Assembly: GCA_018830325.1 (NCBI GenBank)
Contig: JAHJSQ010000166.1
Coordinates: 1 to 64,000, forward strand
Length of the DNA: 64,000 nucleotides
Source of the DNA: Gammaproteobacteria bacterium
GTDB lineage: Bacteria > Pseudomonadota > Gammaproteobacteria > Methylococcales > Methylomonadaceae
Direction of reading: 5' to 3'
This document shows, piece by piece, positions 28,301 to 39,665 of the stretch. The number at the start of each line of letters is the position of its first letter. The first letter of the stretch is position 1. The notes under the pieces were generated by a model that saw nothing but the letters and a program-made list of their open reading frames with translations, was not told the origin of the DNA and made no database searches. The position numbers were made by a program, and so were the translations under genes.

Positions 28301-31300
28301 AAATTTGATTTCTAAGCTGCCTGTGCGGCAGTGAACTGTTCAAACGCGGCGAAACGATCGGGTTGATCTTTCTAAGCTGCCTGTGCGGCAGTGAACTGGA
28401 GCTGGCCCCGCTCGATGCCCACTTGGACTTTCTAAGCTGCCTGTGCGGCAGTGAACGTTGCTGTCGGATATGCGCCGCGACAAAACCGTTTCTAAGCTGC
28501 CTGTGCGGCAGTGAACATTGAAACACAACCTATTGAGAGCATAACCATTTTCTAAGCTGCCTGTGCGGCAGTGAACTAATTTCAGACGCGTTGAGTGTAG
28601 TAAAATCATTTCTAAGCTGCCTGTGCGGCAGTGAACGAGGCTTGCGAGCATTGGTTTAGCTTGATGGATTTCTAAGCTGCCTGTGCGGCAGTGAACACTA
28701 TTGCAACAGCCGGGCTCGGAATGTCGATTTTCTAAGCTGCCTGTGCGGCAGTGAACTTTCTATCCCGGCTGTTGGCGCAGTCGGGATGTTTCTAAGCTGC
28801 CTGTGCGGCAGTGAACGAGACAACGCCGATTACATACCGGCACACTACTTTCTAAGCTGCCTGTGCGGCAGTGAACGTTTTTCTGATTTTTGTCCGTGCG
28901 GATTGCACTTTCTAAGCTGCCTGTGCGGCAGTGAACAAAGCCGATCGGCGAAGGAGAACGCAGATCACTTTCTAAGCTGCCTGTGCGGCAGTGAACCATA
29001 CGCCTTAGCTTGAGCCTTGAGCATTGCCTTTCTAAGCTGCCTGTGCGGCAGTGAACTCGGCCAGAAGCTCCCGCTCGGCGCGCTGTTTTTTCTAAGCTGC
29101 CTGTGCGGCAGTGAACGGGCATTGCCTGCCCAAGGTCACGCGCAAGAATTTCTAAGCTGCCTGTGCGGCAGTGAACGAGTTAGCCAGCGAATCCGCTTGG
29201 TTTTGTTCTTTCTAAGCTGCCTGTGCGGCAGTGAACGCGTCCGTCCAACCCGATCGGATTGCAGCATTTTTCTAAGCTGCCTGTGCGGCAGTGAACGGGC
29301 ATTGCCTGCCCAAGGTCACGCGCAAGAATTTCTAAGCTGCCTGTGCGGCAGTGAACCGTGACGGTTTGACGGTCGATCTGTTCGATCTTTTCTAAGCTGC
29401 CTGTGCGGCAGTGAACTTTGATGACTGGACTGAATTTAGTCTATCAATTTTCTAAGCTGCCTGTGCGGCAGTGAACGGCGCTTGGCTATGCCGCGTCACG
29501 TATCGTCTTTTCTAAGCTGCCTGTGCGGCAGTGAACTGGATTTTTCATAAGTAACCTTTTTTTGTCGATTTCTAAGCTGCCTGTGCGGCAGTGAACTGCT
29601 CACCGCCACCGCCCGTCCTCAACTGATATTTCTAAGCTGCCTGTGCGGCAGTGAACAGCCCCCAACGATAGCATCGATCGAGGACGAATTTCTAAGCTGC
29701 CTGTGCGGCAGTGAACCTTATTTGAACAATAGACAAATAAGGCTTGAATTTCTAAGCTGCCTGTGCGGCAGTGAACGAACACCCCTCTAGGCCGCGTGGT
29801 TCCTGGCTTTTCTAAGCTGCCTGTGCGGCAGTGAACAAACAAGAGCTGGGTAAATTGGTGATGTTGAATTTCTAAGCTGCCTGTGCGGCAGTGAACGTTC
29901 GGTTTTTGAACAATCTGTATTTCCATAATTTCTAAGCTGCCTGTGCGGCAGTGAACTTGTTTCGCTGACTGAAACGCTAACATCAAAATTTCTAAGCTGC
30001 CTGTGCGGCAGTGAACAATCGCTTTGGTTCATCGCTAATTACCTGTGCTTTCTAAGCTGCCTGTGCGGCAGTGAACGTTTAGTTCCTCAGCCAATTTGTA
30101 TAGCCGGTTTTCTAAGCTGCCTGTGCGGCAGTGAACTTGAATAACCGACCTGAACCGGTGAAAGTTCATTTCTAAGCTGCCTGTGCGGCAGTGAACAATA
30201 GCCCTGAACGATCATTTCGCCCAAAGCCTTTCTAAGCTGCCTGTGCGGCAGTGAACATGGCGGAGGACCGTCAGCAAGCGATGAACGATTTCTAAGCTGC
30301 CTGTGCGGCAGTGAACTCAAATTCCGTACCGAAGCTTCTACTCCTCTCTTTCTAAGCTGCCTGTGCGGCAGTGAACAAGTCAGTAACATCACGCCGCCTG
30401 CGGGAGCTTTTCTAAGCTGCCTGTGCGGCAGTGAACTTAATCACCAAGTTTCGCGTCATGCGATTAACTTTCTAAGCTGCCTGTGCGGCAGTGAACAGAA
30501 CCGCATCACGATTGATACGATGAATAGCTTTCTAAGCTGCCTGTGCGGCAGTGAACGGGTCGATCCCAATGACGACCATCAGTTACAATTTCTAAGCTGC
30601 CTGTGCGGCAGTGAACGCGCTGGTGTTAAAAAAAGCTTGTATGTAGGCTTTCTAAGCTGCCTGTGCGGCAGTGAACGAAAACCGGCACTCAAAGATATTT
30701 ATGTCGATTTTCTAAGCTGCCTGTGCGGCAGTGAACGAACGCAAAATTTCAATGACCATGTTTTATGATTTCTAAGCTGCCTGTGCGGCAGTGAACGCAA
30801 CCAAAATTGAATACACGATTCAAGTCGATTTCTAAGCTGCCTGTGCGGCAGTGAACTGCAAGTTAATACCGACCTCTGCCTTTTCATTTTTCTAAGCTGC
30901 CTGTGCGGCAGTGAACAACTTGATGTAACCATCCCGCCAAAACTGGCCTTTCTAAGCTGCCTGTGCGGCAGTGAACAATCCGGCGCGTTAGTCGTTGCGG
31001 GTGGCGCTTTTCTAAGCTGCCTGTGCGGCAGTGAACGTGTCGATAGCGTCGAACAAACGCTAAAAATATTTCTAAGCTGCCTGTGCGGCAGTGAACCTAT
31101 AGCGAACCGAGTCTACGCTAACCGCATGTTTCTAAGCTGCCTGTGCGGCAGTGAACAACGAGGCATCAAATCCACGCGGCAAAGACAATTTCTAAGCTGC
31201 CTGTGCGGCAGTGAACTTGCTTCGGCTGGGGTAATCCCGCCCAGCAATTTTCTAAGCTGCCTGTGCGGCAGTGAACAAACGTGCTTGGCTTTCTATTCTT

Positions 31301-34300
31301 TCACTTGATTTCTAAGCTGCCTGTGCGGCAGTGAACTATCAAACTTGCCGGTAGCGTGGACTATTAGCTTTCTAAGCTGCCTGTACGGCAGTGAACGTAA
31401 GGCGGTGGCTTATCTGCACTATTTCAAATTTCTAAGCTGCCTGTGCGGCAGTGAACGCAATGGCATTAGGCCGCGATCCTGAAATGATTTTCTAAGCTGC
31501 CTGTGCGGCAGTGAACATCCACCCTGGCAATTTGACGCTGACCTCTGATTTCTAAGCTGCCTGTGCGGCAGTGAACGAAGATTAAAAGCATTGTGGCGGG
31601 GGTTTTTGTTTCTAAGCTGCCTGTGCGGCAGTGAACTTGTAGACAATGATATCGGTCTCAAGCTGCAATTTCTAAGCTGCCTGTGCGGCAGTGAACTTAA
31701 CCAGCAACGTATCAATCGTTCCTGCCACTTTCTAAGCTGCCTGTGCGGCAGTGAACATATCGGGCAAAAGGCAACGGATACGCTGGAATTTCTAAGCTGC
31801 CTGTGCGGCAGTGAACTTAGCCAGTTAGAACAACTGGCTATTGGAAAATTTCTAAGCTGCCTGTGCGGCAGTGAACTATCACTCCGAAAGGAATCACCGT
31901 CTCTTTAGTTTCTAAGCTGCCTGTGCGGCAGTGAACTCTGGAGTCCGTTCAAGTCAAATGACCCTACCTTTCTAAGCTGCCTGTGCGGCAGTGAACAGTC
32001 ATTCATTCGACGAATAGCCACCTCCATCTTTCTAAGCTGCCTGTGCGGCAGTGAACAAAGGGTTTGCGCCTAAAAACTTTGTGGTGGCTTTCTAAGCTGC
32101 CTGTGCGGCAGTGAACCATCATCGCCCTTAATCGCCGCAACCGTCTTATTTCTAAGCTGCCTGTGCGGCAGTGAACATCGTTTTAGCCAGTGTGCTTTTG
32201 CCGCTACCTTTCTAAGCTGCCTGTGCGGCAGTGAACTATAACCGGCCAAACGAGCAATCCTCGCCCATTTTCTAAGCTGCCTGTGCGGCAGTGAACTTGT
32301 CCCCTGGTCCTTGCGGGAGTTCGTGGACTTTCTAAGCTGCCTGTGCGGCAGTGAACTGTTGCCGGTGGCATTACTGCACCACTCGCTATTTCTAAGCTGC
32401 CTGTGCGGCAGTGAACTCAAGCCCTAAGACGATGCAGTTCTTGGATAATTTCTAAGCTGCCTGTGCGGCAGTGAACACCCGGTAGGCACGGTTTCTTATG
32501 CGCTGAATTTTCTAAGCTGCCTGTGCGGCAGTGAACCAGGATAGCCCGGCGAACCGGGCTTTTAACATTTTCTAAGCTGCCTGTGCGGCAGTGAACTTTT
32601 CTTGGTGCGTTTACTGTTTGCCGGTTTATTTCTAAGCTGCCTGTGCGGCAGTGAACGCAGAAAGACGGCTGCAAATGTTAAACGAAGATTTCTAAGCTGC
32701 CTGTGCGGCAGTGAACCATCGATAGACATAGTTATTCGAGATTCAACATTTCTAAGCTGCCTGTGCGGCAGTGAACTTGTTTCTCTTGCTGGGACGCTAA
32801 CACCAAAATTTCTAAGCTGCCTGTGCGGCAGTGAACTCAACTGGTCGACATAACCCCGGAACGCGGCATTTCTAAGCTGCCTGTGCGGCAGTGAACCGAT
32901 TCGGCAAGGATGTTTTACAGCTACCGATTTTCTAAGCTGCCTGTGCGGCAGTGAACCGATGAGATCGCGGACAATGAGCAATGGGTATTTTCTAAGCTGC
33001 CTGTGCGGCAGTGAACCTACCGGGGCGTTACGCAAATATCGGACATTATTTCTAAGCTGCCTGTGCGGCAGTGAACACATAATAAAAAGGGTAAATTATG
33101 ATTACAACTTTCTAAGCTGCCTGTGCGGCAGTGAACAGGTTTTAGTTGTTCCTGCAACACATTGAGATTTTCTAAGCTGCCTGTGCGGCAGTGAACTGCA
33201 AATATTACCGCGCTTTATGCTATCAACTTTTCTAAGCTGCCTGTGCGGCAGTGAACATTACATAATTATGATAATTACATAATAAAAATTTCTAAGCTGC
33301 CTGTGCGGCAGTGAACTCAGACGTGGCGATATCATAAAGTGCGACGTTTTTCTAAGCTGCCTGTGCGGCAGTGAACCTTTACCGGCAACAATACAATCAT
33401 CAATAAATTTTCTAAGCTGCCTGTGCGGCAGTGAACTATTACAATTAATGGTCCTTGATTGTTTACCGTTTCTAAGCTGCCTGTGCGGCAGTGAACAACC
33501 AAGTATGTGAATGCCCATCCCATCAAAATTTCTAAGCTGCCTGTGCGGCAGTGAACATACGGTGTAACGAAGTCAACCTTTGCCGATCATTTCTAAGCTG
33601 CCTGTGCGGCAGTGAACCATATACGGAGTAATCGGGAGTAAAGCAAAAGTTTCTAAGCTGCCTGTGCGGCAGTGAACATATTGTGGATGCCATTGTAGAA
33701 CTGGGATAATTTCTAAGCTGCCTGTGCGGCAGTGAACTGCATTGACCGTCAACGGCGTGCCGATCGGCTTTTCTAAGCTGCCTGTGCGGCAGTGAACATG
33801 ACGTGACGATTTTCAAATCGGTAGAGCATTTTCTAAGCTGCCTGTGCGGCAGTGAACAAACTTTGCCTGTTTGTCCCGTTTGTTTGATCTTTCTAAGCTG
33901 CCTGTGCGGCAGTGAACAACCCGACCCGATTGCTTCAACTACTGCAATTTTTCTAAGCTGCCTGTGCGGCAGTGAACTGGAACGACAATTAGAAACCAAA
34001 TTATTAGAATTTCTAAGCTGCCTGTGCGGCAGTGAACCAATAATATAGGAATTGTTTGGATAGTATTCATTTCTAAGCTGCCTGTGCGGCAGTGAACACG
34101 ATACCGCTTCTTGAATGCAACAGGGATCGTTTCTAAGCTGCCTGTGCGGCAGTGAACCCTGCTTCGCTGGGTATCTCATGTCGTCTAACTTTCTAAGCTG
34201 CCTGTGCGGCAGTGAACTGCCTGAAAATCTCCCGACTTGTCCCGTTGACTTTCTAAGCTGCCTGTGCGGCAGTGAACCTGTGCGGCGGCATTGAGCGCCG

Positions 34301-37300
34301 CCGTGACCATTTCTAAGCTGCCTGTGCGGCAGTGAACATGCTTGAGTTGTTTTCGAGTCGTATTCAACTTTTCTAAGCTGCCTGTGCGGCAGTGAACGAA
34401 CTGTTCGCCAATCGCCTCGATCATATCCATTTCTAAGCTGCCTGTGCGGCAGTGAACCAGCTCCGATTTGGTTGGCGATCTTCGCTAAGTTTCTAAGCTG
34501 CCTGTGCGGCAGTGAACATCTGGAACAGGAAATGGCTAAATTGCGCCTGTTTCTAAGCTGCCTGTGCGGCAGTGAACTTTGGCGTCCAGTTTGCGCCGGC
34601 GTAAATGCCTTTCTAAGCTGCCTGTGCGGCAGTGAACGACGCCGAAGAGACGGTACTGACCACTGCACGTTTCTAAGCTGCCTGTGCGGCAGTGAACATA
34701 CACCGCGTCAGGTGTCCTTGGTGCTCAACTTTCTAAGCTGCCTGTGCGGCAGTGAACGCACAGCCGCTGCCCGGACGGCGACAAATGCCTTTCTAAGCTG
34801 CCTGTGCGGCAGTGAACTATCCGGCGAATACGTTTAGCCAACGCCAAACTTTCTAAGCTGCCTGTGCGGCAGTGAACATTGGGCTTGTTCATCGCCAACC
34901 ACTCCATTATTTCTAAGCTGCCTGTGCGGCAGTGAACCCTTGGCCGGCGCCGAAAGCTTTAAGGTTGTTTTTCTAAGCTGCCTGTGCGGCAGTGAACATT
35001 CCTCCAATCACTTCAGCGGCGGTTTTTGCTTTCTAAGCTGCCTGTGCGGCAGTGAACGAAAAACAGATGAATTTATTGATTGGCTGATATTTCTAAGCTG
35101 CCTGTGCGGCAGTGAACCGGAATCGCGCCGGTTTGCGCGATAACCGTCGTTTCTAAGCTGCCTGTGCGGCAGTGAACCATACACCACCTACGCTACGTCA
35201 AAGCCGGACTTTCTAAGCTGCCTGTGCGGCAGTGAACCCGCCGATGCTCCAACGTCGCCTTTTAAAATATTTCTAAGCTGCCTGTGCGGCAGTGAACTTT
35301 GGCGATATGCGCAATCAATTGTCATTCATTTTCTAAGCTGCCTGTGCGGCAGTGAACGCTAACAGGTTTTGCGTTAATGATTGCAGACCTTTCTAAGCTG
35401 CCTGTGCGGCAGTGAACAAAATCAAGATGCTTACTTGCTGTGGCTTCGTTTTCTAAGCTGCCTGTGCGGCAGTGAACCGTGGATTGAGTTGATCGTTACG
35501 TTTGTTAATTTTCTAAGCTGCCTGTGCGGCAGTGAACTCTGCCCGGTCTCCCAATAACACGACTTCCATTTTCTAAGCTGCCTGTGCGGCAGTGAACGCG
35601 TTATGCCGTTGAAATTGATGTGCGGCGGCTTTCTAAGCTGCCTGTGCGGCAGTGAACTACTGCCGGCGAGTTTATGATCGGCACGAATTTTTCTAAGCTG
35701 CCTGTGCGGCAGTGAACGCCACGTTACACGGTTTAGCTGTGCTGTAGTCTTTCTAAGCTGCCTGTGCGGCAGTGAACCTATATTGTGAAACTGGGCAATC
35801 TTGACCTAATTTCTAAGCTGCCTGTGCGGCAGTGAACAAGCTATCCAGGAGCATCTAGACCGGCTTGAATTTCTAAGCTGCCTGTGCGGCAGTGAACATA
35901 CGATGCAGCATATTCAGCGCCGTCAACGCTTTCTAAGCTGCCTGTGCGGCAGTGAACGCGGAGTTAGTGAGCCATCAACCGGACATGTGTTTCTAAGCTG
36001 CCTGTGCGGCAGTGAACTTTGTCCTGCTACAAATGATTGTGTTCCTGATTTTCTAAGCTGCCTGTGCGGCAGTGAACCCAGTGCCGCCGGGGTCGGGGGT
36101 GGTCGGCTCTTTCTAAGCTGCCTGTGCGGCAGTGAACATCGCGCGCCTTGTTTAAACGCTTTTTTGTCGTTTCTAAGCTGCCTGTGCGGCAGTGAACATG
36201 AATAATTTTTCATAAAATCTATTTCGTCATTTCTAAGCTGCCTGTGCGGCAGTGAACTGGGAGTTGATTTGACACTGGCTGTTGTTAGTTTTCTAAGCTG
36301 CCTGTGCGGCAGTGAACCCGATACTTTCGCAGCGTTCGGCATCAACACAGTTTCTAAGCTGCCTGTGCGGCAGTGAACTAAAAATTGACGCTATCGTATT
36401 TTCTGATACGTTTCTAAGCTGCCTGTGCGGCAGTGAACCCTTCGAAATCGATCTTTCCGGATCTGTTTGATTTCTAAGCTGCCTGTGCGGCAGTGAACAT
36501 ACAGCTACCGTTCAGCGGCAAGGTGTTCGGTTTCTAAGCTGCCTGTGCGGCAGTGAACTCTTGGCAAATCCCTTAACAACTTCAATTCCATTTCTAAGCT
36601 GCCTGTGCGGCAGTGAACTTGTACATATAATCGAGGTCTCCTGTAGTTCCTTTCTAAGCTGCCTGTGCGGCAGTGAACACACAGAGAAACCAAGTGATGC
36701 ACCACAGTCGTTTCTAAGCTGCCTGTGCGGCAGTGAACCTAAACCCGCCGCAACTCACCACGCTGCAAATTTTCTAAGCTGCCTGTGCGGCAGTGAACAG
36801 GTAAATAGATGAAAAGGCAAACGGCTATACTTTCTAAGCTGCCTGTGCGGCAGTGAACGTTCCATCAATATGGTTTTTGAAATAGTGAAATTTCTAAGCT
36901 GCCTGTGCGGCAGTGAACAACTGGATGCGCTGCTGGCGGTAGACGGCTGATTTCTAAGCTGCCTGTGCGGCAGTGAACAAGCCCATTTCCTTAACGCGTT
37001 TTTTGTGTTCTTTCTAAGCTGCCTGTGCGGCAGTGAACATGCCCCCTTGTTTCAGTTGAAAAAATGATTCTTTCTAAGCTGCCTGTGCGGCAGTGAACTT
37101 TGCTTGACGACGGCGATATAGTCCTTGGGATTTCTAAGCTGCCTGTGCGGCAGTGAACGCCTCGACATCGAGCAGGTTTAACCGGTCCGATTTCTAAGCT
37201 GCCTGTGCGGCAGTGAACGTTGTTGAAAAATCGGCCGGCCTTTTTCGTCATTTCTAAGCTGCCTGTGCGGCAGTGAACCGCATGACGACCTCTTAAGCGG

Positions 37301-37638
37301 CTTGCCGGTTTTTCTAAGCTGCCTGTGCGGCAGTGAACTCGGCCTGGAGCTCGGCCTTGAATTGGTCTATTTTCTAAGCTGCCTGTGCGGCAGTGAACTT
37401 GTACGTCGTTGTCGAACGGATCTCGGAACATTTCTAAGCTGCCTGTGCGGCAGTGAACGTTGGGTCCTTTTCCAATTCCGTTTAGCCATTTTTCTAAGCT
37501 GCCTGTGCGGCAGTGAACCTTGCCCGCGCTTAACGATTTTCTTATGCCGTTTTCTAAGCTGCCTGTGCGGCAGTGAACCGGCAATTCGATCTCCCGTCCG
37601 GCCGGTACCATTTCTAAGCTGCCTGTGCGGCAGTGAAC
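25369..37638 (-). CRISPR. type I-F CRISPR array, 205 repeats and 204 spacers
   Basis: The 28-base repeat reads on the minus strand GTTCACTGCC-GCACA-GGCAG then CTTAGAAA, the type I-F repeat with its 5-bp CTGCC/GGCAG hairpin cut by Csy4. The unit is exactly 60 bases (32-base spacers), except for two 33-base spacers (33557-33589 and 36318-36350). The arithmetic gives 204 spacers. Repeat variants cluster at the left: the first (25369-25396, three changes), the second (25429-25456), and those ending near 26176 and 26296; one more is at 31369-31396. Degeneration at the left end and the leader and cas genes on the right show that the newest spacers are near 37600. One spacer occurs twice. Confidence 0.99.
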
Positions 37639-37776
37639 TGTAATATAAAGCGCAAAAAAATAATGGCAACAGTTACTTATTCGCAAATAACCGTTTTAAC
37701 CATTATTTTTCGTTGCTTTATAACTATTTGATTTTTCTATATTGTTAAAGAGCCTAAATTTTTTGGGTCCAATTGC
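37639..37776 (-). promoter_or_regulatory. CRISPR leader
   Basis: This A+T-rich, gene-free stretch abuts the first (newest) repeat on the upstream side of the array transcript. It contains an IHF-type site (37721-37733) and, on the minus strand, CTCTTTAACAATATAG. The inverted ACCC/GGGT words around 37760 may be part of a terminator for the Zeta toxin gene. It should hold both the array promoter and the integration signals for Cas1-Cas2-3. Confidence 0.8.
37721..37733 (-). promoter_or_regulatory. IHF binding site in the leader
   Basis: On the minus strand AATCAAATAGTTA matches the consensus WATCAANNNNTTR at every defined position. It is 83-95 bases upstream of the first repeat. IHF bending of the leader is known to be needed for spacer integration in type I-F systems, so a perfect site here fits an adaptation-competent locus. 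Confidence 0.65.
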
Positions 37777-38373
37777 CTAATTTTTAATATCAAGCAAATA
37801 ATCCGCCAACAACTCCCTCGCCCATTCCGGAACCGTGTCCTGCATCAAGTCGGTTTTCCCTTTGCGAATCATCGCAACTTGTTTAAACGGATTGTCCGCA
37901 CGAGAATTATCTAACAGATAGACTTGATCGCATAGCGGTAAGGTTTGCTTAATAAGCTTTAATAACCTCGGTATCCGGTTTCGTACCTTTTCTTCGGGAA
38001 CGGAATGCCCGCCTTCGCTGACCCGTTGGGAAATTCGCGCTTGATTCAGCGATACGCTGTCCAAATGAATAAAAACCAAAATAATTTCATAGCCCAATGT
38101 TTTTGCTTGGGCGACAAAATCGATCTTCGAAGGATGAGAGAATACGGTTTCAAAACAAAAACTGCGTCCTTCTGACAATAATTGCGAGCGCAGTTGCGCG
38201 GCAATCAACGCCGCGTCATAGCTGTGCGCTTCCGGTGCAAGCGGATAGAGGTGTTTAGCCAAAATATCGGCATTAACGAATGGAATACCGCGTCTTGCCA
38301 GTTGCGTATGATAAAACGTGCTTTTTCCGGCGCCATTACCGCCCGCGAGTAACCAAAGCTGTTTCTTGATCAT
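37777..38373 (-). CDS. Zeta-type toxin / P-loop kinase
   Basis: The 198-residue protein has a Walker A loop (LLAGGNGAGKSTFYHT, residues 8-23), then FVNADILAKHLYP and a region FCFETVFSHPSK that match the zeta-toxin fold; zeta enzymes phosphorylate UDP-sugars or similar small molecules. It overlaps the preceding ParD-like gene by four bases (ATGA). It is encoded between csy4 and the CRISPR leader, on the same strand as the cas genes, and read-through would enter the leader. The family is well supported; the substrate is not known. Confidence 0.85.
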   Translation of the reverse strand: MIKKQLWLLAGGNGAGKSTFYHTQLARRGIPFVNADILAKHLYPLAPEAHSYDAALIAAQLRSQLLSEGRSFCFETVFSHPSKIDFVAQAKTLGYEIILVFIHLDSVSLNQARISQRVSEGGHSVPEEKVRNRIPRLLKLIKQTLPLCDQVYLLDNSRADNPFKQVAMIRKGKTDLMQDTVPEWARELLADYLLDIKN

Positions 38374-38789
38374 TTAGACAGTGTTTCAGTTATTTCGACA
38401 AATTCGCCGTCAATAAATTGGCCGATCCTGATTTGACCATTGCGGTCGATTTGTTCCAAACAGCCGGGGTGTTCGATAGACGCTTGATAGCTCACCGGAC
38501 TAAATGTAACGCGCGGTGCCAAGTTTCCCGCCACGCGCTCATCTTCTAGTGTTTGGAAGACCGAAGCCGGATCGACCGGTTTACCGTATATTGGTACCAA
38601 TTCGAGTTTTGCCACGCCTGCCGCGATGGCCGCCAAATCGTCCGGATCCAACAACGCCGAAACATTGCGCCCCATTTCCGCCCAATATTCGATTTGTTCG
38701 GCAGTACTTCGGTGAAAACGTTTTCCTGCTGATTCCGCCGCACTCATCAATTCCTTCTGCAAACGAATCGGCGATGCTGCTTTAGCCAT
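38370..38789 (-). CDS. ParD-like antitoxin
   Basis: The 139-residue protein opens SPIRLQKELMSAAESAGKRF and HRSTAEQIEYWAEMGRNV, the pattern of the ParD-like antitoxins (PF11903-type) commonly paired with Zeta-like kinases. The second half (residues about 85-139) is likely the toxin-binding part. It precedes the toxin with a 4-base overlap. GAGG lies about seven bases before the ATG. The pair forms a complete toxin-antitoxin module inserted between csy4 and the array. Confidence 0.85.
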   Translation of the reverse strand: MAKAASPIRLQKELMSAAESAGKRFHRSTAEQIEYWAEMGRNVSALLDPDDLAAIAAGVAKLELVPIYGKPVDPASVFQTLEDERVAGNLAPRVTFSPVSYQASIEHPGCLEQIDRNGQIRIGQFIDGEFVEITETLSK

Positions 38790-39061
38790 TGTTTACCTCA
38801 TTAAGCGAATCAAACAGACCAATTGTAGCTGTTTGCTACAATCGATCCAAATGATTTACACGTTCTTCAAAAAAACGGCACGGAACAGTCATTACTCAAT
38901 CCGTAAGAACTGAATGCAGCCATGCTAGGTTCTACATCGGTTTTTTCCATAGCGATAAATAATGGATAACGATTGCCGTTGGTTTGACTGTTGATATCTC
39001 TCGTTCCCACGCTGGAGGACTTAGGTATATCGATGCGCGAGGGGACGGGATCATTACCCGT
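38790..39061. other. intergenic region between the ParD-like gene and csy4
   Basis: It contains the inverted dispersed word CTCGTTCCCACGCTGGAGG (38999-39017) and the palindromic TAGCTGTTTGCTACAA (about 38826-38841), which could be an operator of the toxin-antitoxin promoter. There is no gene. Confidence 0.4.
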
Positions 39062-39652
39062 TCAAAACCAAGGGACGGTAGCGGTTTTGCTAAGACCGTA
39101 ACAATTAAAAATACCTGATTGAGGCTTATCAAAAAGTTCACGCACCACAAACAGTTTAAAGTTTCTAGGCCTGTTATTGTCTTCCATCGATAAACTGGTC
39201 ATATTGATGTAGGGCAACGCGCTTTCTTTTTCATAATGAGAAAAATGCGCCAATGCCGCTTCTAATGATTCATTTTTATATTTAGCCCTCCTTTCCGCCT
39301 CTTTTAACAAGTTACTTTTAAATTGTTTACGTCTAAAACAGGCATGCTGATTGATTGCTTCCGGCGCTGGCTTTATGGGCTTCACATGCGTGTAGTCGGT
39401 TAAGCGGGATAGCCATTGGTTTACATTTATTTTTTCTAATTGAATCTTGGTATCAGCAAACAAACGCAGTTTATCCCCCAATGGAAATTGGTTGGCACCG
39501 TAATCGGGAAAGCAAACAGCAATCGCCGACTGGTTTTCTGCGATTTTATTGTCCGCTAATGCCAAATGGATTTGCTGATAAACCTTATGCCAGAGGAAGC
39601 CAAGATTGGCTTCCGTATCAGGCAGAAGAGCGATGTCTTGGTAGTATTTCAT
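39062..39652 (-). CDS. cas6f: CRISPR RNA endoribonuclease Csy4/Cas6f
   Basis: The 196-residue enzyme binds the hairpin of each repeat and cuts below it to release crRNAs, then stays as the 3' cap of the Csy complex. Starting at ATG 39652 places a histidine at residue 29 (VYQQIHLAL), matching the catalytic His29 of the Pseudomonas enzyme; the protein ends CYGLSKTATVPWF, almost the same as that family's end. A SLSMEDNN segment holds the likely catalytic serine. The longer frame from 39691 adds 13 residues that overlap csy3 and are unlikely to be used. It lies 13 bases after csy3. Confidence 0.95.
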   Translation of the reverse strand: MKYYQDIALLPDTEANLGFLWHKVYQQIHLALADNKIAENQSAIAVCFPDYGANQFPLGDKLRLFADTKIQLEKINVNQWLSRLTDYTHVKPIKPAPEAINQHACFRRKQFKSNLLKEAERRAKYKNESLEAALAHFSHYEKESALPYINMTSLSMEDNNRPRNFKLFVVRELFDKPQSGIFNCYGLSKTATVPWF

Positions 39653-39665
39653 AAAAGCCCCTTCC

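Noticed and set aside
25369-37638. Spacers matching the window itself (self-targeting)
   Set aside because: No clear match to other parts of the window was noticed by eye; an exact search is needed to settle it.
25356-37686. Many long open frames with repeated words FLSCLCGSE, SLPHRQLR and VHCRTGSLE
   Set aside because: They are translations of the CRISPR repeat. The 60-base period is a multiple of three, which keeps frames open; none is a gene.
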